Assembly: GCA_013400155.1 (NCBI GenBank) | Contig: VXBM01000240.1 | Span: 336,741-400,740 of the forward strand | Direction of reading: 5' to 3' | Source of the DNA: Helopsaltes ochotensis | Taxonomy: Eukaryota > Chordata > Aves > Passeriformes > Locustellidae | Length of the DNA: 64,000 bases | The notes under the pieces: generated by a model | What the model saw: only the letters and a program-made list of their open reading frames with translations | Databases searched by the model: none | What the model was told of the DNA's origin: nothing | In this document: one piece after another, positions 12,701 to 27,700 of the stretch | Numbering within the stretch: position 1 is the stretch's first letter | Layout: every line of letters begins with the position of its first letter | Position numbers and translations under genes: made by a program

Positions 12701-15700
12701 CCACAGGTCTGGCCTGCCCAGGGGAGTTAATGAGCGACGCCCTGCAGCCTGCCTTCACCCGGGGTTGTTCAGGGATTGTTCACTGAATGCAGCTGGCCAA
12801 CTTCAAAGAAACACTGAGGGAACACCCAGCCTCTCCCAAGAAAAAGCCATCCTTAATCATATTTACAGATGAGCAGGCACCTTCAACAGAGAAAATGCCC
12901 TTTTGACTCCAGCTCCCTATAAATTTTGCTTTGTCTTGTGCAGGAGCTTGAGCCTGGGGTGATGCTGAGGCCCGTGGGCGTGAGCAGAAGCGCAGCCTGA
13001 CCGGGCGCTGTACAGGCAGAGTGCACCCGGTGGAGCTGCAGAAGGGAAGAGGGGAGCCTAGGGAAAGCAAGCACTGAACTCAGGATAGGCTTAAGAGGAT
13101 GGCTCTCAGCCCAGCAGATTTGCCACGCTTTTCTGCACATGGGAACTCTGTCCCTAGCAAAGGACATTGGATTAGGACAAGGGTGATGCAAAAACAAGTG
13201 CCCTGTTGGGGTTGGGAAGAGTAGGAGGAAGACCAACATGAAAGGCTGGTCTTTGAAAGCCAGTAGTGTCAGAGCTCACCAGTTAAATGACCCAGTTCTA
13301 GCCCACAAAACCGAGGGGTTTTTCATCCAAGCAAGGTGCATTTTTCATAAACCCACCGCACATCTCACACTGTCACACCCTACAGTTCCTCCATGCCCGT
13401 CGCTTCATCATAAACCCAACTCCATTTTTGCTGCGGGTTTTATCCCGGCCATTCTCAGCTGTGTACCTTCTCAGCCACCTCAGAGAGATCCAGGCTCTGC
13501 AGCTTTCCGGCGAGTTCATCCAGAAGGCGCGACTGCTCCTCTTGTTTGGCCTTGAACTGGGCCTCCTTCTCATTGATCAAGTCTTCTACTTCCTGTCGCG
13601 TTTGCGCTGACAGCTCCACGGCGCTATCAGGATGAACAGTGGAGGCATTGACCCTCTCCTCTGCCTCCAGGGACATCTGGAAATACTTGGTAATACTATC
13701 CAAGGCTCCTGCAGAAATCAGATGAGATTTCTGATGAGAACTCTGTTAAGTAACCCGAAGTAATGTATATTATAATGTCAGCAGATGACACATCAGGGTT
13801 AGTGATATATCACATCTCGTTAAATGAAACGCTGGCCTTGGCAGCTGTGTTCAGTGCTATTGCAAGGATGACAGAATATGGCCTTTTGTAGAAAAAAAAG
13901 TTTGCTTTTTCGCTTGGTGGACAGTGTGTCAAGCTGGACTTTGACGTTAAGTCTTTGTTTGACCCTAGTGACTGAATTCTGCTTGCCCTAAGGGCGAAAG
14001 GAGATACGGCCTGTTTAAGGTTTTTAGGGGAATAGTCTGGTTTTTAAGGATTCCCTTACCTCATTAATTCTTATTGCTTGCCTTGGGATGTCTGGCTTAT
14101 GGAGTCACTGCTTGGAAACCGGTCAGAGCTTTCCTAAGAAACAACTGCTTGATGAAAGATGCTGATTTATGGAACTGTTGATTTTGGATAACTCCTGGAG
14201 AGGCCTCGTGTGGGTGTGAGGGACCCTATGGGGGTGGCTATACTCTGCACCTTGGGGCCGCTTTCCTTTACAGAAGGCCAAAAGTCAGGGACTCCTCTGT
14301 TCTACATGCTACTCGCCTCACTGGAAATCTCCCATGTTCACTGGAAACTATCTCAGACTTTCTGCAAACCAGGAAATTTATAAGAAATATTACAAATACT
14401 TTCTTTGAAGTCAGCTTTCCAAATTTCCAAATAATTTGGTGACATTCCTCTTCCTCTAGCAAATTTTGATTCTTGGCCCATTTCAGTGTACCAATGGACA
14501 TGCAAGGTTTGGGTGGCTCAGAAGAACTGGGTCCTTTACCATGAGCTCTTTTCTTTCACCCAGAAACAGCAATTTGGCAGACTGAGGGAAGCAAGGGGGA
14601 TGTCCAGGCATATCTTGAAAACTGTGGTGCACTTTCTTCTGTTGTGTCTCATCTACAATGTGTTCAGCATGACACCTTGAGATGATTGTGTGCCTCAAGA
14701 ATTTGAGCCAGCTTTATAATGTGCAAAGGAAGAGAGACAGGGTGAGGGGGCAAAAATTCCTGCTGCATCAGCAACTCTGCTAATGCACAGAAAGAACCTG
14801 TCCCTGAGGAACTGTGTTTTATTACAAGTTAGAAGATTAATCTGGTACTTAAACCCATGCACTAATTAAATCTTTGGCCATCCTGCTGCTCTCTCCCCCT
14901 CCCTGTGAAACTTACCCCGAATATCAGAGATCTTGATGAACTCTAGCTGCTCTGCAAGTTCTTTCACAACATGGTCGAGACTTTTGGCATCTGTCTCCAG
15001 CGCGCTCAGGTCCGTGTCTGTGCTATTGCTCTTTGCTGCTAAGGCTGATAGGTTTTCTTCTATGTCAGCTATCTTAACTGTAACGTCTGCTGTCAGCTTT
15101 CTGTAAAACAGGCACAGGAGTCAACATGGAGAGGAAAAAGGGTCAAACGCCTCATATTTCACTGGAGCATGGTAGCTAGAGATGTATCCAGCTTCTCCCA
15201 TGGCAGGACCTGTCCTCCCTCAGTGGAGCTTCAAGTGAATTGTAACAACATGCCTACCTAGAATACTGTTTTGTTTCCTTTATTGTACAAAACTACTTTT
15301 TAATTTACAGCACATTTATAAACCCAAAGCATCAAATTGCTCAGAAAACAGCTGCTTTGTGTAAGATTAACTGGAGGCAGATTCCAGAGGACTGGTGTAA
15401 TGCTCTAGTATCATGGCAACTGCATAGGTCAGAGTTGACTACTATGATCCATACATAATTTGCTTCCCATCCCACACAGCTCAAATGTAGTTTTGATTAC
15501 TACGAGCTCATCGGACAGATTTGAACTTCAGGAAGCAGGGAGGGGGGAGCCTTAGTTTTAACACAATGGCTTCTTTAAACTCTTCTGTAAAGATCCTTCC
15601 TCACCAGGGTTTTGAAGGAAAATCTCCTGCTCTAAGCATTCACTCAGTGAGCCATGGAGCTAATGGGATAACCCTAAAAGGAAAAGCAAGTGAGTATTAC

Positions 15701-18700
15701 ATGTCAAGGCTGCTGTGGAACAGAAGTGGGCATAGAAATCTATTCCCATCCATGGTGATCCCATCAAGCCCAGCATTTCCTCATTCTGAAAGAATCAAGG
15801 CAGTATGTAAGATCTAAGATCAATTTACAGCTCTCTCAATAGCCCAACACCGTGCTGTTTTCCAGCACTCCTCCAAAGCCCAGTACTTTTCTATAGAGCC
15901 AGAGAGGAGCAAGAACAGATACACATAAGGTATGTTAGGGAAAAACAGCTCCTCAGCTGCTTTTGGTCATTGCTCTGACCTCCCTCAATACATACAGAGT
16001 CCAGAAGCAGCAGCAACCCCCAGCTCTCCAGCAGGAGGGAGGGGAGCTGTAAGACACAAACTATTCCTAATTGAGACATCTGTGCTTTAATCCTCGCCCC
16101 TTTGCTTTGTGCAGTTCCCTTTACGATGCACAAGCAAGCTGGAGCAGTTGCAGACAGGGTTAGAAAGCCTCTGTAATCCTACTTACTGTTAGACTGCCCC
16201 ATCTCCAGACTACCAACTTTTGTATGCTTAGCCCTAAAAGAAAATACAAGACTTCTACCTTGAGAAACATGGAAACAATCCTTGTCATAAACCTGGTGCT
16301 TCCCCCCACACGTGCTTAGAGTGTGGAAAGGAGCCCAAGTTTCCAACTCATCAGATACACCCGGAAATCCAGGAATTTAATCTCTCCCCCTCTTCATTCT
16401 CTCACATAATAGCAGCATTTGTCCTTTGCCCTGGGGCAGCACAAGGCAAGCATGAGTGGCTCCCTGGTAATTAACTGCTTGGAGAGCAGTGGGAGCAGGA
16501 CAATCCCAGCCCAGCACGTGGCAGCCGCACTGCTCCTGCCTGCCCTGGCCAGGTTTCTGTTCCTGGGATGGGCACTCACTGCCAGTGCTGAGCACGGCCA
16601 GGTGCTCCAGCAGCCCAGGAGCCACAGCGCCCTCGCCCAACCAGAGGAGCCAGAGTGCCCTCAGCCCAGCATGGGGACACCAGTCACTCAAGTAAATCCC
16701 AGCTCACTGGAACTCCCACTCCTTCCCACGACAGACTTGTTCATGTAACTACAACTGTACTCACTCTGCTTCCTCAAAGAGATTCCCAATGTTCTTCAGG
16801 GGCTCGGCTGCTGGATTTTGAGTGATGATGGTTTTAATTTCAGTGAGCTTCTCCTCTAGTGTGTTGAGTGTCTTCTGGTATGGGCCAGTGACTCCAGTGA
16901 TTTTGAGGGTATTAGCCCTGTCCAAGAACTGCTGGGTCCTATTAGCCAGCTCGCTGATGATCACATCCCAGAGGGCGAAGCACTGGTGGCACGGCACGCA
17001 GTCAGGGAAGAAGCCTGAGTAGCCCCGGGAGCACTTGTCACAGTGCAGCCCTTCCACCCCTTCATTGCAGATGCACTGCCCAGTGGCACGGTCACACTGC
17101 GGGGTCTGAATGCCACGAGGGTTGCAATCACATGCTGGGAGGAGAAAAAGGCAAATATGAAAGCCATGGAGAGGGAAATGACAGTGATGTTGGCAGGGTG
17201 GAAAAAAAATCAGTTATAAAAATGCGGTGAAATGAATACAGACGTGGTCAGTGTCTGAATTATAAAAAGCTAATTATGGATGTATCACTTGTGTATGGAG
17301 GAAGCAAGTGCAAGTGAGAAAGGGGAGAGAGATGGGGAAATAACTCTAGGGGAGACCAGGATTTGCACATCTTGGAAATAGGAACAATAATGGAGCAAGG
17401 ATGGACCCCATTTGTTGCAATGTTAAGATGTCAGCTAGATAGCAACTAAAAACAAAGATCCCAGTTTCTCTCCTGCAATGAAGAGTGAGCAGAGCGAGGC
17501 TCTCAGGACACAAAAAGAAATGGCAGGCAGGCACATAGCAGAGGGTTTAAGAGCAAACCATGAGTGAAAAAGGAAAACTGAAGTAGGAACAATCATTTCC
17601 TGTCTCCTCCAGCAGAGAAGTATCGATCAAGTGAGGAATCCTGCAGATCAAAACCCAACAACCTTCCCCTGCACGTCCCACAAATAGCACACTAAAAGGA
17701 GATAACTGATTACACAGCACTTGGGTAAGTGGAGGAGCTCTCTTCCATAAGGCACTGTGGGTGCTAAAAGCTGAATTGGCTCCCAAGAACAGAACAAATC
17801 CATGGAGCGAAAGCCCTTGTGAGATCTAGGCAAAGGTACAGGGACTGGCTCAGAACATGCTTCTGCCATTGACAGTGGGAAAACATTCACAACACACATT
17901 GAGGAGGCTGGCACTGGGCTGATGTTTTGGGTATACAAAAAATCAGAAAAAATCTGGCAGTAGAATAGAACAAAGAACGTGGTCATGGGCAGCCCTGTAG
18001 TGTTTGAGCTGTTAACGACCACAACACGCTGTTCGTCACCCTTAATGTCACCCTCAGTGGAAATGAGGACACTTAACAGATTTATAATTTTTTTAAAATT
18101 ATTTCACACTTTGAACACCAACTTCAGAGTTAGTATTCACACCTTCATGAAATGCACTTCTTTGGCACTAATCCACCACAGAGAGAAGTTACTCAGCTAA
18201 CTTCATGATGCACTGTCACTGCTGAAAGCACAGACATGTTTTGCACACAAGAATGCTATCAGAAGTGTTTCCATGCAGCGAGGTTGCCACTTGACCTCCT
18301 TAATTACACAGGAGGCAGCAGCAGCAGAGGACACCACCAACATGCAAAGCTTTTAATAAAGAGACAGCAGCAAGCAACAAAGAGAGGCTTTGAAAGTATG
18401 AATATTATCTACCTATCATTATGGCAGAGTGCACCCAAAACAGGTCAAGCACATGTTCCTTAAACAGGAAAAGGATGGGTATACCTGATAAAGCCCCTCA
18501 CACATCCATTTACCAGGCATTCTTGAAGGAGGTTAAATGGCTCAAAAGGGCCTATAAATCAATTCACACACCCAAAGCAAATGCCCCCTTAAAAACAGGG
18601 CAAACACAAAGCTGTTTTCAAGACTGTGCATTGTTTCCTTCAATTCCAGAACACAGTGGTGGTCTTCAGTTCAAAAATTACACAAAGAGCCTCAGGAGAA

Positions 18701-21700
18701 CAAATCGCTCCTCAACAAAACTACTTTCTTGTACAATGTGAATATGATAGGCAAGAGACAAAAATAACTTCTGCTGCCTGCACAATTGAGCAAAACGGTC
18801 CTTTGTTCTTTGAATTATACCCTGACACAAGAGATTGTTTTTACTTTACATCGAAAGTGCTTAAGTAGTCAACTCACCATGGAATATGTTCCCTGCAGGC
18901 AAACCGTTGAGGCCCTGTTTGAAGGTCGGTTAACCCTTCTGTCAACTAATAAGGTCCTCGGTATAATGATGAATTGTCTGAATTCCTCTGTATAGAAAGA
19001 GGCTAAATGGCATGTGGTTTTTCTCAAAGATCCTGAGGTCTGATCAAGTTACACGAATACTTGCTGCTGGCAAATCAGATCACTATATTTACTTGCGGAT
19101 TTAAAAGGCTTAATGTGAAAAAAAAACCCCTAACCCCATGTTGGTAATTCTACTCCTGAATACCTGCATGTTCAGGAAAAGCAGATGACATGGCTTTAGT
19201 AGCATTTACATGGTAAAGTGGATTCTAAAATCTCTGGAACCAGAAAATACTAGGGAAGAAGAGCAAAGAATTTAGGTACTAACATACTGTTTGTAAGTGA
19301 AAACCCAAACTCCACAGTTGCCTGTTGGGGTTTAGAGCAAAGAAGTAATTTATTCTAAATGCAGCACAACAATTGGAAGAATCCAGTCCTACAAAACTCC
19401 CAAACCAAGCTTTGCAGGACCATGAGAAAATTGTACAAGGCAGCTAGAAACATTACTGTGTGTTATTTCTCCATTTTAAGATTTTTTTATAAAGCCCAGA
19501 AGCAGGCAATCCTGGCTCTAAATAACCTCAGTCCCCTGAATGAAAATGGCTTTCAAAAGTGCTGGTTTCATATTGCTCTTCCTCTTCTTATCTTCCCAAG
19601 ACATTAGCCATATACAGGACCACGCCAGCTTTTACCCCTAACCATCTAACACCTCTAGTGGATGAGTCCTGTACCTTGAACACCACCACCAGGCATTTTA
19701 CACCACAGCAAGGAGCACATTCAAGGCCACTGAAGAAGAGCGCCTTCCCTTTATGCCATGGTGGGGATCAAACACTCTACTCACTTCAGCTATGGCCAGT
19801 TCTCAAGAGAAGGAAAGCAAGCCCAAGCCAAGATCATGGAAAGCCTTCTAGGTAGTGAGGAGCACCTTGAACCTGCAAGTCCACCAGGCAAATAGCTCAG
19901 TACCAGCTTTCACATCTGCCTCATGCAATGCCTGCCTGCGGGCTTCAGTCTCTTTGACTGAAGGGCATGACTTCATCCTAAAGAAACAACAGCATAGTGA
20001 CAGCATGTATGTGAAAGGAAAGGAGGATCTCCAAGCTGACACAGACTGGAAAAGACTGGCACAGGACTGGCAAATAGCTCATGGAAGAACAACTGAGTTA
20101 TGCATCCACCACTCATGATGATGGGTGCATATGCACCAAAAAGATTCCTGTGACATTCAATTATCACTGCCAATGACCTAGGATGTGAATACTAGAGATA
20201 CCTTGATTCCTATCACCTGCTAGAAACAGAGCAGACACTATGTCAGAATGATCCAGCACATCATGCCCAATATTGTGTTTGACCGAAGTACCCAACCATC
20301 ACTTCTAGCCACAGCAGAGTTCTTGCTCCTCCAACACCTCCTTTGTTATGTCCAACTATTCCTGTGGTCACTGTGTGACTCAGTCCAGTACTGAGACTGC
20401 TATTACAGCAGTTTTGCTTCTGCTGTACTCAAACAGTCTAACTCAAACGCAACCTTTAAAGTATTGCTTTGCTCAGGAGATTTTGGCTCCAACCAGCACA
20501 CTCCTAAGTCTGATGTAAGACCTGAGTAATACAACACATCCCGCTTTAGTGTATGTCTGGTTAATCTGAACTTTTTCAAGAACAAGAAACACACAGGCAC
20601 ATCTAGGGATGCAGAAATATTTCAGATGTGGCTCAGTAGCTACAAACAGCTTTATACCCTTATCACAATATATGTGGTAAAGAGAAAGATAAAGTCCTGT
20701 AAACTCCTTTTATGCGGATTCCCTACGCTTACAGGAAATTGGGAAAGTAGCTCATTTTGCTCTGCAAAATCAACCAGATGTTGAGTTTTCTTCAAGATAC
20801 TTGGATGCCTTGACCACTTCTGAGTTGGAAATGCCTTCAAGACAAATGATTGGTCTCCCTTCATGCAGACAGATGGCCCAAAGCCAAGGTGAAGGGCTGA
20901 AAGTTAATGCAGATATGGCTGCTTGCATTGAAGATCAGTGTTAGACAGGCTTCAAATCTGAAAGCAGAGCACGACATTGGAGTACCTCCCATGGAAAACA
21001 CAGTGGAAGAAAAGAAGTCTTTTGAAATCATTGGCCCAAGATTTAAGGGTTTTCAATGGAGCATTTACTAAATTAAACAATTGGTTTCTGTTTTCAAATG
21101 TCATTTTGGAACTGGGCGTATTGTTTTCTTTACTTGAGTGTGTAACCCAATCAGCAATTTTTCTGTGGCATATTTCAACTTTAGGGAAATCATATTTTTG
21201 ACAGGAAAAGCTTTAGCCAAATTCTTTAGTCAGAATCTGATGATTAGCAGATTATGAGTATAAAGGATTGTAACTATATTTGTTTACAAATGCATGTGCA
21301 TGTATGTGCATGCACACACTGAATATCCATGGGTAATTTTTCTATCGCCTTCATCAGTGCATCTCTCTTCCTCCTTTTTCCTGATCCTAAAGATAAAAGT
21401 AACACTCAAATATGTATACTGAATGCAGTCATGTAAAAACCCAAGAGGAGAAATCCAGAAGAAGCAAATAACTAGCTTGAGAGGTTTGCTTTAAGCTCAA
21501 ACGGATCTATGAATTGCTTTATCTTTCACCTACTCTGACAGCTCTGCTATCTTTTCCTGTCATTTTAAATATTTAGAACTCACTTCCATTTAAACTACCG
21601 TAATTCAATATGTGGTATATTTGCACATCACTTAATTTAAATTCAGGTGTGTCAGAGCACTTGATACTACAGCAGAGGTGATAGAATAGATACTGAATGG

Positions 21701-24700
21701 GCTGTATGAAGACCTGGATCAGTGTTGAATTCCTGACTGGGGGATGCCAGGAAAAAACAAGTGTTATACATCATCCAATGTGAATAGAAATAATTTTTCC
21801 AGAAATATTTTTTTACTGCTTGAGACTGAGGGCGGTGAGCGTCAAATGTTTAACTCCTCCACAGAAAAAACACAAAGGTTTTGTTCAGACATGATTTCCT
21901 GGCATCATTTCCCAGTGGTAGTGAGGCACTGTGATAAGAAAACCATTCAACAAGTTGTAAGGTTGAAAGTTTTGCAGAGCTAGCGAATTTCTTCTGAATA
22001 ATCAGCTATTGATTCAAGTTACCCTGCAAGCATAGTGCTAACTCTTCAGCATTATGTTTTTCAGTGGGAATGTTAAGATAAGATCCCAGCCTAAAATTAC
22101 TGGAGTTTTGGTACATCTTAACATGCTGGCAGACCATGCCAAAAGGATAGTTTTCTGGAAAAAATCAATACACATTACAATATTTTATGACCCTAGATCA
22201 ATTAAAAATATTAAACTCAAAGTGCAAAATATATTTTCTTTCGTATAGAATTTGTCTGACTTCTCTTAGACACTTCTCACAGAAGGAAACAAGACATCTA
22301 GTAGCCTTCTCTCAACACCAAAACTACCACCTATAAAAGCAGCCCATGTGGCTAGTTTAAGACCCAGGTGTTAAATTTTAAGACTAGAAAACTTATTCTT
22401 AAATGGCAATAGGGTAATTTTCAGTGAAGAGCTGTTTCTGCACCAGCCACATAATGAAGACTAAAAACTGAGAAAAATAACATTCTCATCAACATATGCA
22501 GTGTGTATTTGACAAAAAACATGACTTTTTTTCATTACATTTCAATTAAATTCTGTGATTTTACAATAGGACTTGATACTCATGTCCAACACAGGATATG
22601 CTTCTTGTGAAGAGGCTATAGCAACACCACCTAACTCCCAAACTCACACAGTTAGTCGGAGATCAGTACCTCCTACTAACTGCACTCTGGTCTGCTTGTT
22701 CAATTTATTACAACAGTAATGACAGTAAAATTGTCATCTCCTTCATATGAGATGAAACATAAACTTCAAGTATCTACTGTGTGAAGGCATTGTTTGAGCT
22801 GTATTTGCAGCCCACTCCACATCTCAGGCTTCCCAGGAGCCTGGAGCCTTCTGCTGGAGACGTGCTTTGTGGGTTGAAGCTGGTGCAGAACTCAGCATGC
22901 CGAGTCCTGTACTTTAGTTGCCAAGCTTTGGAAAAGCTCCAGTAGAATGCCTGGGAGACCTGAATTTGATGAACTCTGTAGTGCTATTATTTACTACACC
23001 TTAGGAAGGATTTTTATGCGCACACACACGTTCACGTGCAGGCTCATGCGGAGCTGCAGACAGCTCGAGGCCGGTGCAATGGCAGAAGAGTCCTGCCAAC
23101 GGGCTGACACTGCCCCCGGAGCAGGTGATGCTCACAGCACAGCTCCTGCCCACTGTAATCCTCCCAGGGACCTGCATGAGGCCAAGAGAGAAATGCGGGG
23201 CTCTTCCCCATCTTCTATGCCTCTGCTGTGCTTGTTTCAGGCATTATGTTAAATTCAGTGAGAGAATGTTGTGCTTTTTCAAAGCACAGGGAGTAAGCTG
23301 TCTCTCAAGACCCAGCCCACAGGCTCTCTGTATAATCCCCAGTGGACATTTGTGGGTGCTGAAGTGCACCCAATGCTGTGGGTTCAAGATGCTGTCCAAA
23401 TACAGGCACGCACCTCAGCTTGCCCCAGCCGTGTGATGCAGTGTGATCTCTGTGGACATACAGAGAGGAGACATCAGATGACACTTTCTCTCCGCAGCAA
23501 GGGGGCACAGACTGTAAATCAAAGCACCCAGACCAGGTACAAAAACCTGCCTTCCCTGGCTTCTGCTTCACCATGTGTGATCTTACCAAAGTTTCTAGAA
23601 AAGACAACACAGGCAGCAGCGGACAATGGGGATGGCAGGGAAGAGTGCCCTAGAGCCCGGTTTCCAGTGGAGTGTCCTAGGACCCTGGGCCACATCCACA
23701 ACTCACCACAGCTGCCAGTGCCCATGAGAACCCATGGAGAGCTGCAGCCCCCTGGCTATCCTAGATGGGCCATTTTGCACACCTCCACACAGCTATGTCC
23801 AGAGCTTATTTGCAGCCACTTGGGGTTTTTTAGTATTGTAAAAGTTGTCAAAGCAACATGAGGAGTATCATCCCCATTTCTCATCAGGAGCTTGTGTTTC
23901 TTGATGCCAAAATCCTGAAGACCTCCCACGAAGAGATCACACATCACTGTCCTTGGAGTAATTGATTCACCCTGTGGTTTCCAGCATTGAGCAGAAGCCA
24001 CTTGCCCTAGAGAGTGGAGGATCCCATGCTGGAGTCTTTGGGACCAATGTCCATGCCTCTGCATCAGCTTGGTGAAGACTGTCCACACTCACATGTTTAG
24101 AGTTTTTACTCTTCCCCATCCAGACTGGTTTCCATTTTGCTGCTGAATGCAGCACAAAATGTGGCCATACTGGCTGCTTGAGCCAGCAAGAACAGGCCAG
24201 GTGGCAAATGCCATGGCAGGAGTCCACATGTTCCCTGCAACTGGAGCAGATGTCTTTGTGAAAAAGCCTTATCCCAGTTCCAGCTTCACTCTGGCTGCAG
24301 GCCAGCTCTCAGCTATTTTCCAGGGACACTGCTCGTTAAACGGCACGGTTTTCCAGTTCACTTGCAGCCCGCTTACCCCCTGAGAACTGCTACCTGCCCA
24401 CGCAGCAGCTGCAGGTCTGCCAGCCTGAACACCACCACTCACTCCCCGGGGCTGAACGAGTGCTGAGAAGTCAATTGTCTTCTTGCCAAGGAAAGACAGG
24501 AGACAGGCAGGAGGCACTGACCCCACCACACCGGGAAGAGTCCGCAGCAGCACCCAGCTGGATGTGTTCCACCAGCGAGCACACACTTGGAGCCTGTCCA
24601 GAGCATCATGCTGCAGGCTGCCACTGCTCAGCCCTGGGCAGCAGCTCTCCCCACCTGACATGGAGACCTCCTGTTGGATGCAATCATGAAGGAAAATCTG

Positions 24701-27700
24701 CCTTTCCACCCGAGGGAGTCTCCTCTATCACTGGGGCACAGAAGGGATGGCGGGCTGGAAGGGGAGTGTAGATCTTGCACGGTAAGAACAGGCTCTGATG
24801 AATATATTCTCTCTCTTTACTTCAGAAACATTAAAACAGGTTTTCACATGTTCAAAACACAGCAGACACTCCACAAGGGATTAGAAATTATGGTATGCTG
24901 CAAAATCCTGCTGATAAGGTATGCAGATGGACACCATCAATAAACCCTGATGGAGACTACTGATACCAAGAGACAATCCCTGCCCTGGAGCCAGCAGGGT
25001 CAGCACACCCCTTACCATGTCAGAACACACACAGCCTCTCAAAAGGCAGCCTTTCCCCTAAGAAACCCAATATGTACTCAGGAACTGGGACAATTCCCCA
25101 GTCCTTTCATCTGCTGCAGTAACCAAGTAGCTGTGACCTGCCTATCTACCAAGATAATGGGCTCTAAGGTATCTCTATTGTAAGCGATTTATTAAAGACC
25201 ACAGCAAGCACATTCCACCCTGCAGGAAAAAATACCTTAATCTATTGCAAACCCTCCTGGCAAAGGCTCCTATTTGAACAGATCAGAGATACAAGTTTGT
25301 TCTGGACAATGTTTGAAGTTTCTTTTCCAGCTAACGAACAGACTTGTTTATAATGAAAGGACAGAGGCCATCCAGTTTTCTAAACAACCTACTTCACGGT
25401 GCTCTGTTTTGCAGCATGTAGCTATGGCTAACCCACTGCTTTCTCCTTTATTTTCATCTGAAATATAAGGAAAGTCTCCTACTAAATAAAAAAACTCCAG
25501 TCTCTACAAAAAGACAAAAGAGACAGTGGTCTTCAGCTACATACAATTGGGAGACAAAGGAAACTGGTTTCCAGACCCCATTCTGAAACTCAAATGCTTG
25601 TGATATGTTTTCTTATCATGCTGACTTACCTGACTGCATTGCAACCTTACCCTTAAGAAAGAATTGCTTCTAAACAGAGAAATTTGTTTCTAAATAATGG
25701 TCAGACAAAAAAACACAGACAAGCATAGAGCTGGGCTCCTGCTACATGTTCCATCCTGAAAGGCACTAAAACCCCAGGGCACATCCCACCATGCCTTCTT
25801 CCCTCTTTTCCAAGGCTTGAGTGGGCTGCTCCTGGCAGGGGTGTCCCAGCCACAGAGACATTTCCAAAAGGAGCAGGTGGATCAGGCACCAGGGTTGGAC
25901 TCACCTAAGCACTCCACACTTGGGTCACCCCAGAAGAGCTCCTGGCACTCCCGGCAGGTCCGGCCTCCGAAACCTGGCATGCAGTGGCACTGCCCCGTGA
26001 ACTGCCAAAGCCAAAAAACAAACCCATCAGGAGATGTGAGCCCCTCAGCAGCTCAACCCTGCACCAGAGCAGAGGCCAAGCCTTGGGCACGTGCCCGCGC
26101 TCCCTCACCTCGTTGCAGGCAGGGCCGAGGGAGCGCGCGGGGTCGCAGTCGCACTGCTCGCAGCCAGTGCCGCTGGCCAGCCGCCACGTGTGGGGGGCAC
26201 AGCGGTCGCAGGTCAACCCCACCACGTTGGGGAGGCACCGGCACTGCCCCGTGGCCGCCTCGCAGCGGCAGCTCTCCGAGCCCTCGCAGTCCTCCCGCAC
26301 AGTGCCCAGGTAGTTGCAGACGCACTCTGTGAGGGAAAGAGCACGGCACCTCCATGTCAACCCGCCCTCTGCTACCAGACTGCCCCGACTTCACATCTAG
26401 TTTATTCTCTGAGCAGAGGCGTGGGCTGATGCTGGCCTGTTCCAATGCCAGTGGCCAGGCCTGGCTGACCCAACAGTGAATGACACCCAGCACTGTTTAA
26501 GAGCCATCCTTGTGTCCCACAGCTGTCCCTACAGCTTCTGCCCCAGCACACAGAAGGCCACAGGGCTCCTTCATTCAAGCAGCCCAGCCCTCCCTGCTCT
26601 TCTCCGTTCCTCCCTCTGTACAACCAAAGCCCAGCTCTCATCAGTCAGCTATGGTGGCAGATCTGCTTGAAGTGGCCAACTGGCCAACAGCAAGCTCACC
26701 TGCTCAGTGAACACCTGTCCTGCTGGGCTGTGCCTGATGCCGCAGGGGAGGTGGGTCTGCCTCCCCACCACCCATTTCAGTTTCCTGTCATGGCCCTCAT
26801 TCCCACTGCCCAATCACACCTCAGGGACCTGGTGTAAACAAAAGCCAAACCCACCCCCCACCACTTTATCTCTGGAGAAGAGATTAACAGAGACCAGTAT
26901 CAAGAGAGTAAGAAGCCCCCTCCTGCAAAATACCCCTCCTTTCAGCAAATGTAAGTGCTGTCTCTGCCCTCCTTCTCAAATGTAAAGGGCCCCCAGTCTG
27001 GCCAGGAGCCCCACCCAGCTGCAGGCAGCTGCAAGCAACTCCAGCTGGAAGTAATCAGGCTTTTCCTCCACCCCAAATGCTCCCAGGTAAAAAGTGTTTA
27101 GGTGTCCACTGCTGCCCCTGACAAGGCTGGTGCTGGGGCTGCAGCTGTGCCTCCCACTCACTTCTGCAGTCCTGCTGCAGCGCACTCCCGTAGTAGCCCT
27201 CTCTGCAGAGGTGGCAGTTTTCACCCTCGGTGTGATACAGGCATTTCACGCACGCCCCTGTCCTCTTGTCGCAGGCCTCTGGGTCAGTGGTGTCGATGTT
27301 GTTGTTGCACTGGCACGGCTGGCAGGCGCCGCCAACCTCATCGGGGCTCCCAAAGAAGCCAGACGCACATTCATCACATCGACTGCCTGTTTGAACAAAC
27401 AGGCACAGTGGGAATTGCCATCACGGCTCCCTAGCGCACAGCCAGGCAATAAAGAGCACTACGGGGAGGCATTAACTGGATCACGTTTAAAGAAACAGAG
27501 ACAGCACTTGGTGAGCCCATGGCAACTTGGTGCAGAGCACAGATGGTACCACCCAGGGCACCAAGGTATGCTGCTCGTCCCCTCGGTTCCAGTGCTGTCC
27601 TACCCATCCTCTGAGGTGTGTGAGCACCAGTCATCCCTCACCACCCTGCTGGAGATGAGGTTCACGATCGTGCTGGCATCACGCACACAAGCCACTCTGC

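Noticed and set aside
23271..23861. 196-codon plus-strand open frame in the long LAMB1 intron
   Set aside because: No domain, no family resemblance, and opposite strand to the host gene. Probably a chance frame in moderately GC-rich DNA.
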